A DNA stretch of 64,000 bases from positions 3,545,001 to 3,609,000 of the forward strand of contig NC_041717.1 of assembly GCF_900700375.1 (NCBI RefSeq). Reading direction: 5' to 3'. The position numbers were made by a program, and so were the translations under genes. How positions within the stretch are numbered: the first letter of the stretch is position 1; every line of letters starts with the position of its first letter. The notes beneath the pieces were generated by a model, which did no database searches, had not been told where the DNA came from, and worked only from the letters and a program-made list of their open reading frames with translations. This DNA comes from Denticeps clupeoides. Taxonomy: Eukaryota > Chordata > Actinopteri > Clupeiformes > Denticipitidae. Positions 46,336-57,189 of the stretch are shown here, piece by piece.

Positions 46336-49300
46336 TCAGAAACGGGCCACTTCCTTCATGTCCAAGCTGCTGGCAGTGCCCAGCTGTAGAAGGTGAAGTC
46401 CAGTGTTGAAGCTGGCACAAAGGAGCCTCCCTGAGTCACACGGCGCCAAAGATACCAAGGGACCAGAACCATCCAAATTCAGAGTGTGCACACAAGCTAC
46501 AGGGAGAAAGAATGAGGATAAATAATATTAATAAAGAAATATGTTTGACTAATTAACCTAGACCTGGTAGTGTATGAGAATATCACAACCCATTTGAGGA
46601 AGTATGTGTACATGTGGTAGCATATTGAAACCCACCTATCAATCACATCAATCGGGTTCAAATCAAGTTCAGAGAAATATGCAAACATGTTACAAGAAAT
46701 GTAACATCTTTTATTGGTACTTCACACCAAATTTGTTAGAATTTTATGACAAAAATTATATAAACATTTTCTTTATGGATTTATTATTGGCTATGGCTAT
46801 TACCTGAGTAGAGAGTAGGTCATGTAGGTATTATCTTGTAATTCCAAAAAGTCATTCACCAGTGTTCACTCACGTATAGCTTGCAATATTAAATACATTT
46901 ATATTCTTATTTAGAGAAATGCATAGAAATGAATAGTATATTTCTCAGAATGCCTTGTCTCTTTTCTGACCACGTTGTGTTTAACTTCTCGTCCTTTGGT
47001 CAGAAACTGATGAATAGTATAGTGGATGGCTGACAAACTGCGCAGGATCGAATGTCTACAGCCTGTAACTGTATGCGTGTTGTACATGGACCTTCATAAA
47101 TTAGCCAGTGTGTGTGTGTCTAAGTGCTTATCACCTCCAGTGTTTTGATCCCAGATTTTAACGGAGGAATCGTGTGAGGATGAGGCCACCATGGCCGCTC
47201 GGCCAGGGATGGGAGGTAGGAACACACAGCAGGCAGTGGTCTGGAGATGCCCTCTGTACTCTACTACCTTACAGCCGGGCTGTCTGAGGTCCCATAGCTG
47301 GAGATAGGGGGAATGAGAAGAAAGTAAAGTTAAAAGTGGTACGATCCATTTAATCATCTATTCAGTTACACCTATTCTTCTTTTCCTCAAGAGCAAGGCG
47401 ATACAACATAATCCAAAGAGATCTGATTGGCCATCCCAAAACCCTGCTACAGAGATCAGGTTCCTCACCCCTGCCTTCTAGAAGAATAGAGTGGTGGGTG
47501 TTTCTGTGAGTGAGGCTCCAATAGCTTGCAGTAAGGTGAGAACTTGTTAATGAACACGATAAGTGAGCTTCTACCACAAACACCCAACGGACTCACTGTG
47601 GCTTCGCAGCCTTGTCCCCCAAAGCCATTGCTACTGGAGAGTAGGTGGTTGCAGTTAGAGTTGATGTCACAGTGAGTCTGGATGTATTGCTTTGCTGGGA
47701 ACGTGTTGGTCACTTGCCAGGAGCGGCTGTCCCATACCCTAAACACGGTCGCATATAGATCACGGTCGGCACATGGACGGTCGGTTACAACTCAAAACAC
47801 ACAAATCAAATGTTTAAAGTATATCAAATTCATTGAATAGCGATTTCCTACCTTATAGTTTTGTCCTCAGATGTCTGGACAATGGAGGGGCTTCCTGGTA
47901 CCCAGCATACGTGAGTAACCTTGGTGATAATACAATAAAAACTGAAATTGATCAGTACACAGTAAACACTGTTGAAATGTGCAGAAGCTGCTTTCATTCG
48001 TTGCCACTCTTCTCAAGGTGTGACATAAACCATCTGAACTGAAATTGTACAGAGCCTATGATGGAGAGATTCAACTAACAAGGTTCCTGGAGATGGTGTT
48101 CCGCTGAAGACACTCTCCAGTCTCGATGTCCCATAAGCTCATAGAGTTGTCTCGAGACCCTGTGCACAGCTTTGAGCCATCTGTTGACAAAAAAAAAAAA
48201 GTTGATTAATGGTGATAACAGGAAGGACACTTCCATTTACAGGCCTCTGCACCAAGCTGCAGTCACTGTTTACCTGGACTAACCGCCACCCCATTGACAA
48301 CCAGTTCATGTCCACAGAACTCCTGAATGGGCTCTTGTCCATGTCCCAGGTCCCACATGAGCACACTCTTGTCCCGTGATCCACTAAAGATCCACGTGCT
48401 ACCCGGAAAACACGCGACCTTGAGGAGGACAGGAAGCACCAGCACGTAAACACTAAACCTCCTCGCCGCAGCACAATCGTAACTCCGTAAATATAAAACC
48501 ACTGTCATAAATAAGCTGGAATTGGGTTACCTTGGTGACCTCCCTGCTGTGACCTTGAAAGGACTGACACAGCTTTCCTTCTTTCCAGTCATACACAACA
48601 ACTACCTAAAATGGACGTCAATAATAATAAAGAACGCAAAATGTTTTTGAACGATCATCAGAACATCAAAACTACAGATAACCTTATATAGTCAGTCAGT
48701 CCAGCTGATGGGAGATTTTTCAAGCAACCAAACTATCAAGGATGTACGGCGGTCAAATTGGATAAAAATAACTATTAAAAAAAAAAAATATATATATTTT
48801 AAATATTATTTTTTCATTATTATTATTCCAGAAGCTCCCACCTGATCGCTTCCTCCAGACACACAGAGCTCTGTGTTGAGGCTGGAGACGCAGTTGATGG
48901 CCCCGGAGTGAGCGGGCTCGTACTGTGCTACCTGAGATCCAGACACGCCCTCGGTGCCGTCCCTGCCCGCTCTGCAAGGTAAATCCATTCAACAGCTATA
49001 ATACTCCAAATAGCTCCTCACCATGTATTTATTTTCAATGTAAAAATTCAATGGAACAGACAAGGGGGTCACTGTGAAAATCACCAGTGACATGAGGCGA
49101 GAACCCCGATGTGTGTGCAAGACAAAGAAGTTTTCCAATCGCCACGCTAAACAGGGGACATCAGATGTTCTCAGTTTCTTATGCGTCAATCTACAGTACA
49201 GGCCAAAAGTTTGGACAGACCTTCTCATTCAATGTGTTTTCTTTATTTTCATGACCATTTACGTTGGTAGATTCTCACTGAAGCCATCAAAACTATGAAT

Positions 49301-49839
49301 GAACACATGTGGAGTTCTGTACTTAACAAAAAGTGGAGACCTCCACAGTCACCGGACCTGAACCCAATCCAGATGGTTTGGGGTGAGCTGGACCAACAAG
49401 TGCTAAACACCTCTGGGAACTCCTTCAAGACTGTTGGAGAACCATTTCAGGTGACGACCTCTTGAAGCTCATCGAGAGAATGCCAAGAGTGCAAAGCCGT
49501 AATCAGAGCAAAGAAACTAGAATATAAAACATGTTTTCAGTTATTTCACCTTTTTTTGTTAAGTACATAACTCCACACGTGTTCATTCATAGTTTTGATG
49601 CCTTCAGTGAGAATCTACCAACGTAAATGGTCATGAAAATAAGAGAAGACACATTGAATGAGAAGGTGTGTCCAGACTTTTGGCCTGTACTGTACATGGG
49701 TATAAATATATATATTTTTGTTATATGGCAAGAATAATTCTACATGTGCATCTATAACATTGATTTTGTGATTGTGATTGGAAATGTCTCACCTGTACAG
49801 GTCCGAGCGGCGGCGGAATTTACTCTGGAGCTTCCCCAT
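46336..49839 (-). CDS. wdr31: WD repeat-containing protein 31
   Basis: Nine coding exons: 49839-49793, 48971-48842, 48605-48531, 48418-48274, 48180-48080, 47919-47852, 47738-47597, 47297-47135, 46496-46336. They sum to 1032 bp, 344 codons with stop, 343 aa (human 367). Starts [11 protein letters not shown], matching human MGKLQSK. WD repeats end at YDWKEG, WDLGHG, WDIETG, WDSRSW, WDLRQP and WDQNTG, with typical GH elements ([24 protein letters not shown]). [14 protein letters not shown] and the C-terminal MKEVARF are family landmarks. In animals WDR31 acts in cilia with ELMOD and RP2 GTPase regulators. The start fits an N-myristoylation site. A Tc1-like element (49194-49692) sits in intron 1. 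Confidence 0.94.
49194..49692. mobile_element. Non-autonomous Tc1-like element, copy 2, in wdr31 intron 1
   Basis: Inverted ends 'cagtacaggccaaaagtttg' and complement, with flanking TA (49192-49193 and 49693-49694). 499 bp. It carries the same DD34E transposase remnant as copy 1 ([10 protein letters not shown] then QMVWGELD, with Gln in place of the catalytic Glu). Confidence 0.92.
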
Positions 49840-50327
49840 GTCGCCCCTCAGCACAGCCGCAGGCCAGTAGCTCAGCCAGTCTTGGACGCCACAGATGGCA
49901 TGGGCAGAGCACAGTGCTCCCTCACAACCATGCAGCCAATGCCTGAAGAGATCAAATACAAAGATTTATTACCAGCAGCATTAAAAAAGCTATTGATTAT
50001 GTAGACCTGATTATAAAAAGTGTCATTGCTGAATAAAGCTGGGCTACACGTCAATAAAACATTTTGGTAACAGGCACAGAAGTCATCATGTGGTGTACTC
50101 CTAGCACAAAATATATCTTACTGATGTTTCTCCAGCATAAATATGGTGATCAGCTATGAATTGAATACAAAAATGACACTACAATGTTTTTGGAAAGCAA
50201 TTAAAATCAAATGCACTAGATACTGTACTAGTATGAATTATTTATCTGTGCCTCTGTATAATAAAGTTCCATGTCTATTAACAGACATCAAAGGACAGAC
50301 AGATCAAGACAGATATATATGTATGTA

Positions 50328-50331
50328 TGTA

Positions 50332-50399
<68 letters not shown>

Positions 50400-50418
50400 A
50401 CACACACACACACACACA
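50328..50418. repeat. Compound (GT)n(AT)n(CA)n microsatellite
   Basis: GT repeats (about 50336-50362), then AT repeats (to about 50396), then CA repeats (to about 50418). The GT and CA blocks are complementary and the AT block is self-complementary, so the whole tract is one large imperfect palindrome. Confidence 0.95.
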
Positions 50419-50556
50419 TAGGGACAGTCCCCCCCTGGAGCAACATAGGGTTAAGTGTCTTGCTCAGGGACACAATGGTAGTAAGTGGGATTTGAACCTG
50501 GGTCAAAACCAACTAGTCGAGGCGAGTGTGCTACCCACTAGGCTACTACCACCCTA
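50415..50556 (-). mobile_element. tRNA-derived SINE, family B
   Basis: 'gggacagtccccccctggag', 'gtgtcttgctcagggacaca', 'gggatttgaacctgggtc' (B-box-like) and 'acccactaggctactaccac'. The head is missing: the copy starts exactly at the end of the CA repeat. Confidence 0.85.
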
Positions 50557-51040
50557 GACAGATAGATAGATATAGACAGACAGATATATAGAGATATAGA
50601 TAAAGACAGACAGATAGATAGAGATATAGATACAGAAAGAAAGAATCTTTCTAATCCCACTCACAGTGTGTGATAGTAAGTGTTCAGTGGTATTTGTGAG
50701 TATCAGTTGAACAGTCTGAACACTCTGCCTACGTGTTGTACAGGCGGCCAGGACGCAGGCTGGGAAATCCTATTACAGTGAATTACTGCCACATCGCATT
50801 AAGCCCGTGCATCCAGATGACATTTCGTCCGACATTTATTTCATTTTTTTAAAGGGTAACTTAAAAAAAACATCATGCACCCTTAAAAACATCGGAGTTG
50901 TTGAAGTGGGAGAATAATTCTGCGGCTCGTGTGGTAGAGAAAGTCCTGCAGCTCGCTGTATGATGACAACTGGATCAATTGTGGCTTAGACCAAAACAAA
51001 AGCTTACCGTCAGGTAAGATCTGCCCTTAATCGCGGGCAG

Positions 51041-51360
51041 CGGGGTTCGGGGTCCATGAAACGCACTCGCGATGTATGACGACCAGCTAGAAATCAGTGC
51101 GCAGCGAGTGCGTGAGACGTCCGGCGACCCACCTCGTCCAACCGCGACTGCGCAACCCTATTCGCAGTAGTGAGGAAGCGAATCAACTAGTCGAGAGACG
51201 AGCCGGGGATTTATTTACCCTCGGCAATGCTGAACGGGAGCCCGCGGCGCCCCGACATCGCGCCCGCTTCCTTGGCGACGCGTTCGCCGTTACTAGGCGA
51301 AAGGCGGTCACGTGGTGCGCGGCAGGGGGCGTGGCGTCGACCGGAAATAGGCATGAAGGA
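51041..51360 (-). promoter_or_regulatory. CpG-rich region, candidate wdr31 promoter
   Basis: Dense CG dinucleotides from 51050 to 51350 in an otherwise AT-rich setting. It lies about 1.2 kb upstream of the wdr31 start and 200 bp past the poli poly(A) signal, so it most likely drives wdr31 through an untranslated first exon. No TATA box seen. Confidence 0.5.
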
Positions 51361-51513
51361 CCTGCCAGCAAAGAGTCAAATTTGATCGGAAATAAAACCG
51401 ATTAATTCTCTAGATTTTTGTTTGTATTTACTTGATAGCCACAGCGAATACACAAATAAGTGGGAAATCAACAGAAGACATAAAAAAGCCATTATGATTA
51501 TGTTCATAACATT

Positions 51514-51519
51514 TTTATT
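51514..51519 (-). other. poli poly(A) signal (AATAAA)
   Basis: AATAAA on the minus strand 46 bp past the poli stop codon, implying a short 3'UTR. Confidence 0.65.
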
Positions 51520-51564
51520 ACATATGAAATAAGCAAAAGCATATTAGGTATTTTAAACAAGTGC

Positions 51565-54500
51565 TCAGTTGGGTTTAAAGTATTTCAGTAAGTTATTTGC
51601 CTGACTGGGTTGGCCAGTAGTTTTCTTTTCTTTGGTGCTTCCACCTTTCACCACCTTTTTTGAAGGTATTTTTAGAACGGGTTTCTGTTGCTTCCACTCT
51701 GACAAGAGTTCCTGCTGCAGATCTGGCGGCAGCTCAGAGAACACACGGGGATCGACGTTCGGGGGGCAAGCAGCGTTCACTCCCAGAGAGGACGGGCGTG
51801 GGACGTTGAGACCCTCAGTGTCTCGTGTGCTGAGTGGATGGTCATGAAGGCTGCACATTGCCCCAGGTCTGCTTTCAACCGGTGGGATGTGCTGAAACAC
51901 CGCCGTGTGAAAAGTGGGAATGATCTCCTTCTGAATGTGCTCAGGCAGGAGACTGAAAACATCTGGGTCAACATCTGCAGGCAGACGCAGAATCCAGTTC
52001 TTCCCTCTGCCTTTGTGAAATGTTGTAGGCTTTAGCTGCATTAATGACGTGGAAGCTGTGCTCTCGAAGTCTCTGTTGTCAGTTGTTCTCTCCGTTCTGC
52101 AGTTCATATGCTCCTCTGGCAGAGTGACACAAGGTTCAGAAGCCCTGAGGCTCAGGCTTTCCTGGACAGAAAAGAAACAGCACTTTAGGGCTCTTCAATC
52201 ATGGTCGAGGCAAAGTAATCAAACGTAATCACACAAATCCTAATCAATAACTAGCATCACTTTACAGTACCAGTCAAACGTTTGGACGCAAGGTCTTGCT
52301 TTTTTTAAATTGTAAAATAGGACTATGAAATAACACACATGAGGTTAAGTAATAAACAAGGCAAAACGTTTCTTCTCTTCAAGTTGCATCTCTGCAAATC
52401 AGGGATTTTTTTTTGCTGTGATGGCAGCATTTCACCCTTGTGTCTTCTCTCCACCACCTTAAGTCGGACAATGGGGACGGCTTCCAACAGCACTGAAGGT
52501 TTATGCTGAACACTTTCTTTTCATTTACCGGTGTTAATTAGCATCTCATCAAGCAGCTTTTGATGATGAGAATAGAGAACAAAGCAGCCATGAAGGTAAA
52601 AAGAGGCGACTCTGAAGATTCATCAAACATACTTCACTTTCTCCTCATACAACAAATACAAAATAAGTTTCTGGCATTGGACTCTTCTTAGTCTCCATAA
52701 CTGCCACAGAGTAGTAATTTTAGACTGGTAGTGTGTATCTACAAATAAGCTTGTTCATAATTAAAAAAAAATTTTTAAATAAATTGTTACAGATAAACTA
52801 ACCGCACAATTGTTAATAGGAGTTGAAAAATCTTGTGAGAAAATATCAGGAAAAGTCTATTTTCAGATTTCCTGTTGAATATGAACTGTGGTATCTAATA
52901 TACAGTGCGGTCACAGCGAAATACAGGTCAGAGTTGTGTGATCCAAGTGAAACATTATTCTCTAATGCAATTCCAAGGAAGAATTAGAAAGTAGTCACTC
53001 AAAATCAAATTCACATATAAGGCCAGTTTCACCAATGCAGAGTAATTTGGATTAAATGTTAGCCCACTGTCCAATAAAGAACCTTCTGATGGGACATTTT
53101 CATTTTGTAAAACAGGTAAAACATTTTCAACATGAAACGGAAGAGAAAAATAAATAAATAAATAAATAAATAAAAACAAACAAAAAAAAAAAAACATTCC
53201 TTGCTGTACTTGAACTGACTCGCGTTACCTTTTTGTCTTGTCGACTAGGTGACTTGGCTGTGAAAAAGGACTTAATGGAGCCTTTGGTGTCCCTTCTCGA
53301 CAGCAGATTGCTGAAGCACACGTTCATTAAGGTGAGATGAAAGGGGGCGCTGGTGTCAATTAATTTGTGGAAGAGCTTAATGCCAATACTGACAAGTTGG
53401 GGCAAGGCTTCGGAACTTCCTGTCAGTGAAAAGTACAGAACATAGAAGCTGATAACTATGATAAACCAGGAAATCAGCAAGAACAACAAGTAAAAATAAA
53501 AATCAGGACAATGCCATTTTTACAAAATACAGTCGTTTGACCTACATTTTCATTTATGGCATTTGTAAGTCGCCCATATCAAGGGCGACTTACAATCAGT
53601 AGTCACAGGGACAGTCTTCCTGGAGACACTCAGGGTTACGTGTCTTGCTCAGGGACATGATGGTACTATGTGGGGTTTCAACCTGAGAATTTGTGATCTT
53701 CTAGTCCAAACACCAGTACGTTACCAACTAGGCTACATGTACCTTCTATTCTTAGAAACTTTATTAGAATAATTGTATACGGTAATTTCTCTCATTGATC
53801 AATAATCAGTTTCTGACCAAAGGAGCAAATATATTACTTGTGTGTCACTCATGTGGTAGTGAGTGGCCCATCACCCGTAAATGCTAACTCTATAACGCTA
53901 CACACAGAACCTAGTGCTGAGAGACTCTAATGAAGAGGACAGCAACAGTATCTTCTTTATATCAGTGGTACCTGAGATGACCTTCTGTCCAATGTGAATG
54001 GGAATGGGGCACTGTCTGCTCTCTCGGCTGAACCAGCGATCGGTGGATGAAAATCTCCTGATGGTCAGTCTGAAGGTGGACGGTTGCCTTCCGTCTTTGT
54101 GCATCCTGGAAAAAAAAAAAAAAAAAGAATTCAGTTCTTGGTGGCATGTAAGAGAAGCAGTCTTTCATAACATTTCACTGACTGAATGAACACTTGCCTC
54201 TCTAAAAGACTTGTCAAAAGATCCTCCAGTTTCTTGACAGTCTCAGTTACTGTTGATATCTCCTTAAAGGAGTCCTCATCACTAAGGGACTGGAGGCCAC
54301 ACAAAAAAATCCAATGTGAGTATGAACCCATCAAACTCCAGCTCATAAGTACAATATAAAGAACGTAAAAATGGTTAAATTATTCTACGATTACCTGCGG
54401 AGGACCAGATGGGGTAACGGGGGACTCGTCTATCCCGTGGGCCAGGTTCTGGATTCGCTGGGCGTTTGCTTCCCCGAACTCCTTTGCAAGGGCAGCCAAA

Positions 54501-56813
54501 TGGAAAACCTGCAGGTCCCTTACAGCGAGAAGCCCCAACGCTTTCAGCTTCTCTCCCGTCCTGTACCCTATTCCTGCAGACGATAAGAATAGCCATTCGC
54601 ATTTTCGTCATATTTTCCAACTTAATGATTAACAATATCAAAAATACCAAAATGAATAGTCATTCTTTCCCATAAATTTACTATTGGGAGTCTAAAAAAC
54701 ACCTACGGTTCATAATGTCAGACAAAGCACACAGTAACCATGCGGCATCTGTGATATAAACAGCAACTGGAACTTCTCGTACCGGGAATCTGCCGCAGTC
54801 CAGTAAGACTCCCTATTATGTCTCCAGTGTATTTCGGCAGCAGGGTGGTTTGTTGGTTTGGCTTGTGGGCGCCCGACACCAGCTTGGCCAGCAGCTTGCT
54901 GGATGCAATTCCTGCACAACTTGTGAGCCCCAGCCTGCTGTGGAGGGCGCCTCGTAATTCTGCGGCGATCTGCGAGCCGACGGCTAGTCTGGGGTACTCG
55001 CTGGCTCGGACACCTGCAGCTACGAAACGAAAGCTGGAGTCTTTCCGCTCCGCCTTTTAAGCTATTAAGATTCATCGCGGCTCAGTTACCTTGACAGTTG
55101 TAGACATGGCCACTGAAACAGTAATCAGTGACTGGAGCTTCTCTAATCTTGCCGTTCACAATCTCAGTAATGTCCATAAAGTTCTCATCAAAGCCCAACC
55201 TTTCCACCAGTGGACAATAGGACATCAACAGCTCTACAAGACAAGACAATAGTAGGGGTGTTAGAAAATATCGATACAGCAATGTCACAATGTTTTACGT
55301 TGTGATATTGTATTTATACAGGCACATCAAATATCGATATTTTTGTGTACAAATGTAGTCAACTGGGTGGTGCTGTCCAGCATTTTCTTTAGGTCAGCAG
55401 AGATGAGAATCAGCGTGCAACTACAACCTCCACTCCTGTAGATGGCGCTGTGAAGCTGGCTATTTAAAATTACAGGCAGAGTGAAATCGCAAAACATGAC
55501 AGATAGTACGTAGCATCTTCTATATCAGCTCTGTTTTTACGTTTTCAGCAAGCTGTAGAATATCGCAATATGTACAGTATCACAATATATTGTGATATAT
55601 TCGTATCGTGACCCGTGTATTGTATAGTGAGTTCCTTGCCAATACACACCCCTAGTCAATAATAAAACAGAGAATAAAAAAGTGCAAAACTACATAAAGC
55701 TTACAAGCAGTCATGCATTATCTTAGTAAGGTTAGCAGCGAACCGACATTCAAAGGATTTCGCTGGATTTTCTCTTACTCATTAAACAAAAACCTAGAAA
55801 TCTCCACATTCACAAAGTCATGTATGTATGTGAACACACACACACTTTAGTTTCTCAATTGCTGCAGCCGATAAATCGTGAAAAAGCAAAATAATTCAGC
55901 CAGTCCAATTTTTTGACTGTATGCGACGTTTCAAAATAAAGGTTCCTAATGGAAAGACAGGGGATGGTTTAATATACGTTAATATAGTTCCTTTCAGCTT
56001 GGGGTCAAACTACGTGTGTAAATCCGTGTACATCATGCACTGTCACACTTGATAAAAAAAGCCGTAGATAACAAGGTTAGACTTTTATTTTGAAACGTTG
56101 CATAATGCCAAAAGCGCATTTTCACTATTTATCGTGCTGCACGCAACGTGCTTGTGTAAGTTCACAGGCATGGAATGAAGTGAAAGTGGAGACTTCCAGG
56201 TTTCTGTTTAGAGAAAAACCAGCCGCAGAGCCGTGAACGTCTGTCGCAGGTTCGAGCATGACGTCCATCACCTGTGACTTTGTAGGACGTCTCCCTGTAG
56301 TGGGTTAGGTCCTCTCCTTTGACCAGCACCAGCTGAGGACATTTTTCTTTGGCCGCTGTCACCGACATCAGCTTGGTCACCCCGTACTCCCGAGCCACAT
56401 AGTTACAGGTGACAACGATGTACTTCTGCTGCACACCTACAAAGTCGGCACATGACGCACGTCAAACGTGTGACAGCCCACAACGGAGGAAAACGCCGAG
56501 CGCTGTATGACGCCAGTCACCGAGTGGCACGTCGCGCAGCGCAGGATTTCGGACCATTTCCACCTGAGCGTAGAAACAGTCCAGGTCGAAATGCAGAACG
56601 ACCCTCCGCGACCCGTCGCTGCAGCCGCCGCCGGTGGACGCTACGGGTTTGGGAACAAGCTACAGGTTAGAATCGACGTATTGGGACATTTCGGGGGCTT
56701 TGAAATGGAATATCAGTTTTTTTAGGGACTCATGGGTTGCGCCTCCGGTCCTTACCGGGTGCAGAACTACCGGAACTGGTGTCCCAGTCCGCGTCATCTT
56801 CATCTTCATCCAT
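51565..56813 (-). CDS. poli: DNA polymerase iota (Y-family translesion polymerase)
   Basis: Ten coding exons: 56813-56756, 56640-56521, 56436-56272, 55233-55090, 55013-54783, 54573-54395, 54289-54198, 54105-53972, 53419-53229, 52161-51565; 1911 bp, 636 aa (human 715-740). Pol iota inserts nucleotides opposite damaged bases in the nucleus. Visible: acidic start MDEDEDDADWD; catalytic motif HFDLDCFYAQVEM (Asp38); LGFDENFMDITE (Asp130, Glu131); helix-hairpin-helix segment LRQIPG/GIGYRTGEKLKALG; little-finger ESRQCPIP; internal PIP box KGSIKSFF (420-427); ubiquitin-binding motifs DVFSLLPEHIQ (about 505) and RVFSELPPDLQQ (about 577); and a tail ending LLKYFKPN. Intron 7 begins with GC, not GT (54197-54196); the frame requires this. 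First exons are CpG-rich. Confidence 0.95.
52268..52737. mobile_element. Diverged Tc1-like non-autonomous element in last poli intron
   Basis: The left end 'cagtaccagtcaaacgtttg' is matched in inverted form by 'tttagactggtagtg' at about 52723-52737. The TIRs differ from the 21923/49194 family. No transposase remnant is recognised. Older than the other Tc1 copies, judging from the mismatched ends. Confidence 0.55.
53544..53747 (-). mobile_element. tRNA-derived SINE, family B, in poli intron
   Basis: 'tttatggcatttgtaagtcg', 'agggacagtcttcctggaga', 'gtgtcttgctcagggacatg' and tRNA-like 'taccaactaggctacatgt'. It carries a duplicated 'aagtcgccc / agggcgact' inverted segment at its start. Confidence 0.75.
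55234..56271. other. poli intron 3
   Basis: Contains AT-rich sequence rich in 'atatcgata'/'aatatcg' motifs (55265-55630), probably a diverged DNA-element remnant, plus otherwise unassigned sequence. No exon is missing, because the frame closes across it. Confidence 0.4.
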
Positions 56814-57184
56814 TTTCAGTAAAATGCAGAGCTCGGGAGCGCACGTTGTTCACCCTATTGGCCTTTCTTCGCGTCTTACCAGCGGCTCACGCAGCGCGCT
56901 GCTCTACCGCCACCTGGCGGCTCGGAGGGAATCTACCATTAACGAGAACGCAGAACAAACGGTGGTTCCGGCGTGTTATTGTAAATACTATTATGCACAC
57001 GTGCTTTAAAATGTTACTGTTTCTGTTAAATAGTATTTTAATATCCGTGTCTGTAAACGAGTCATGCACCAAGACAAAACATATTCATCATCGACCACTG
57101 GATTAACCATCCATAATGGGCCTTGCTTTCTGATATTTGCCTTCCTTCTGTCGCCTTCACCTTGCTCTCTGTGCACCGCATTCG
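56814..57184. other. poli upstream/promoter region
   Basis: CpG-containing DNA at 56830-56950 directly upstream of the poli start; probable TATA-less promoter. The rest is unassigned. Confidence 0.4.
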
Positions 57185-57189
57185 TGTTC

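Larger units (their letters stand above)
49840..51040. other. wdr31 5' intron or leader region
   Basis: Holds the compound microsatellite at 50328-50418, a family B SINE at 50415-50556 and a GATA-type tetranucleotide patch at 50560-50640. No further coding exon is required by the frame. Confidence 0.45.
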
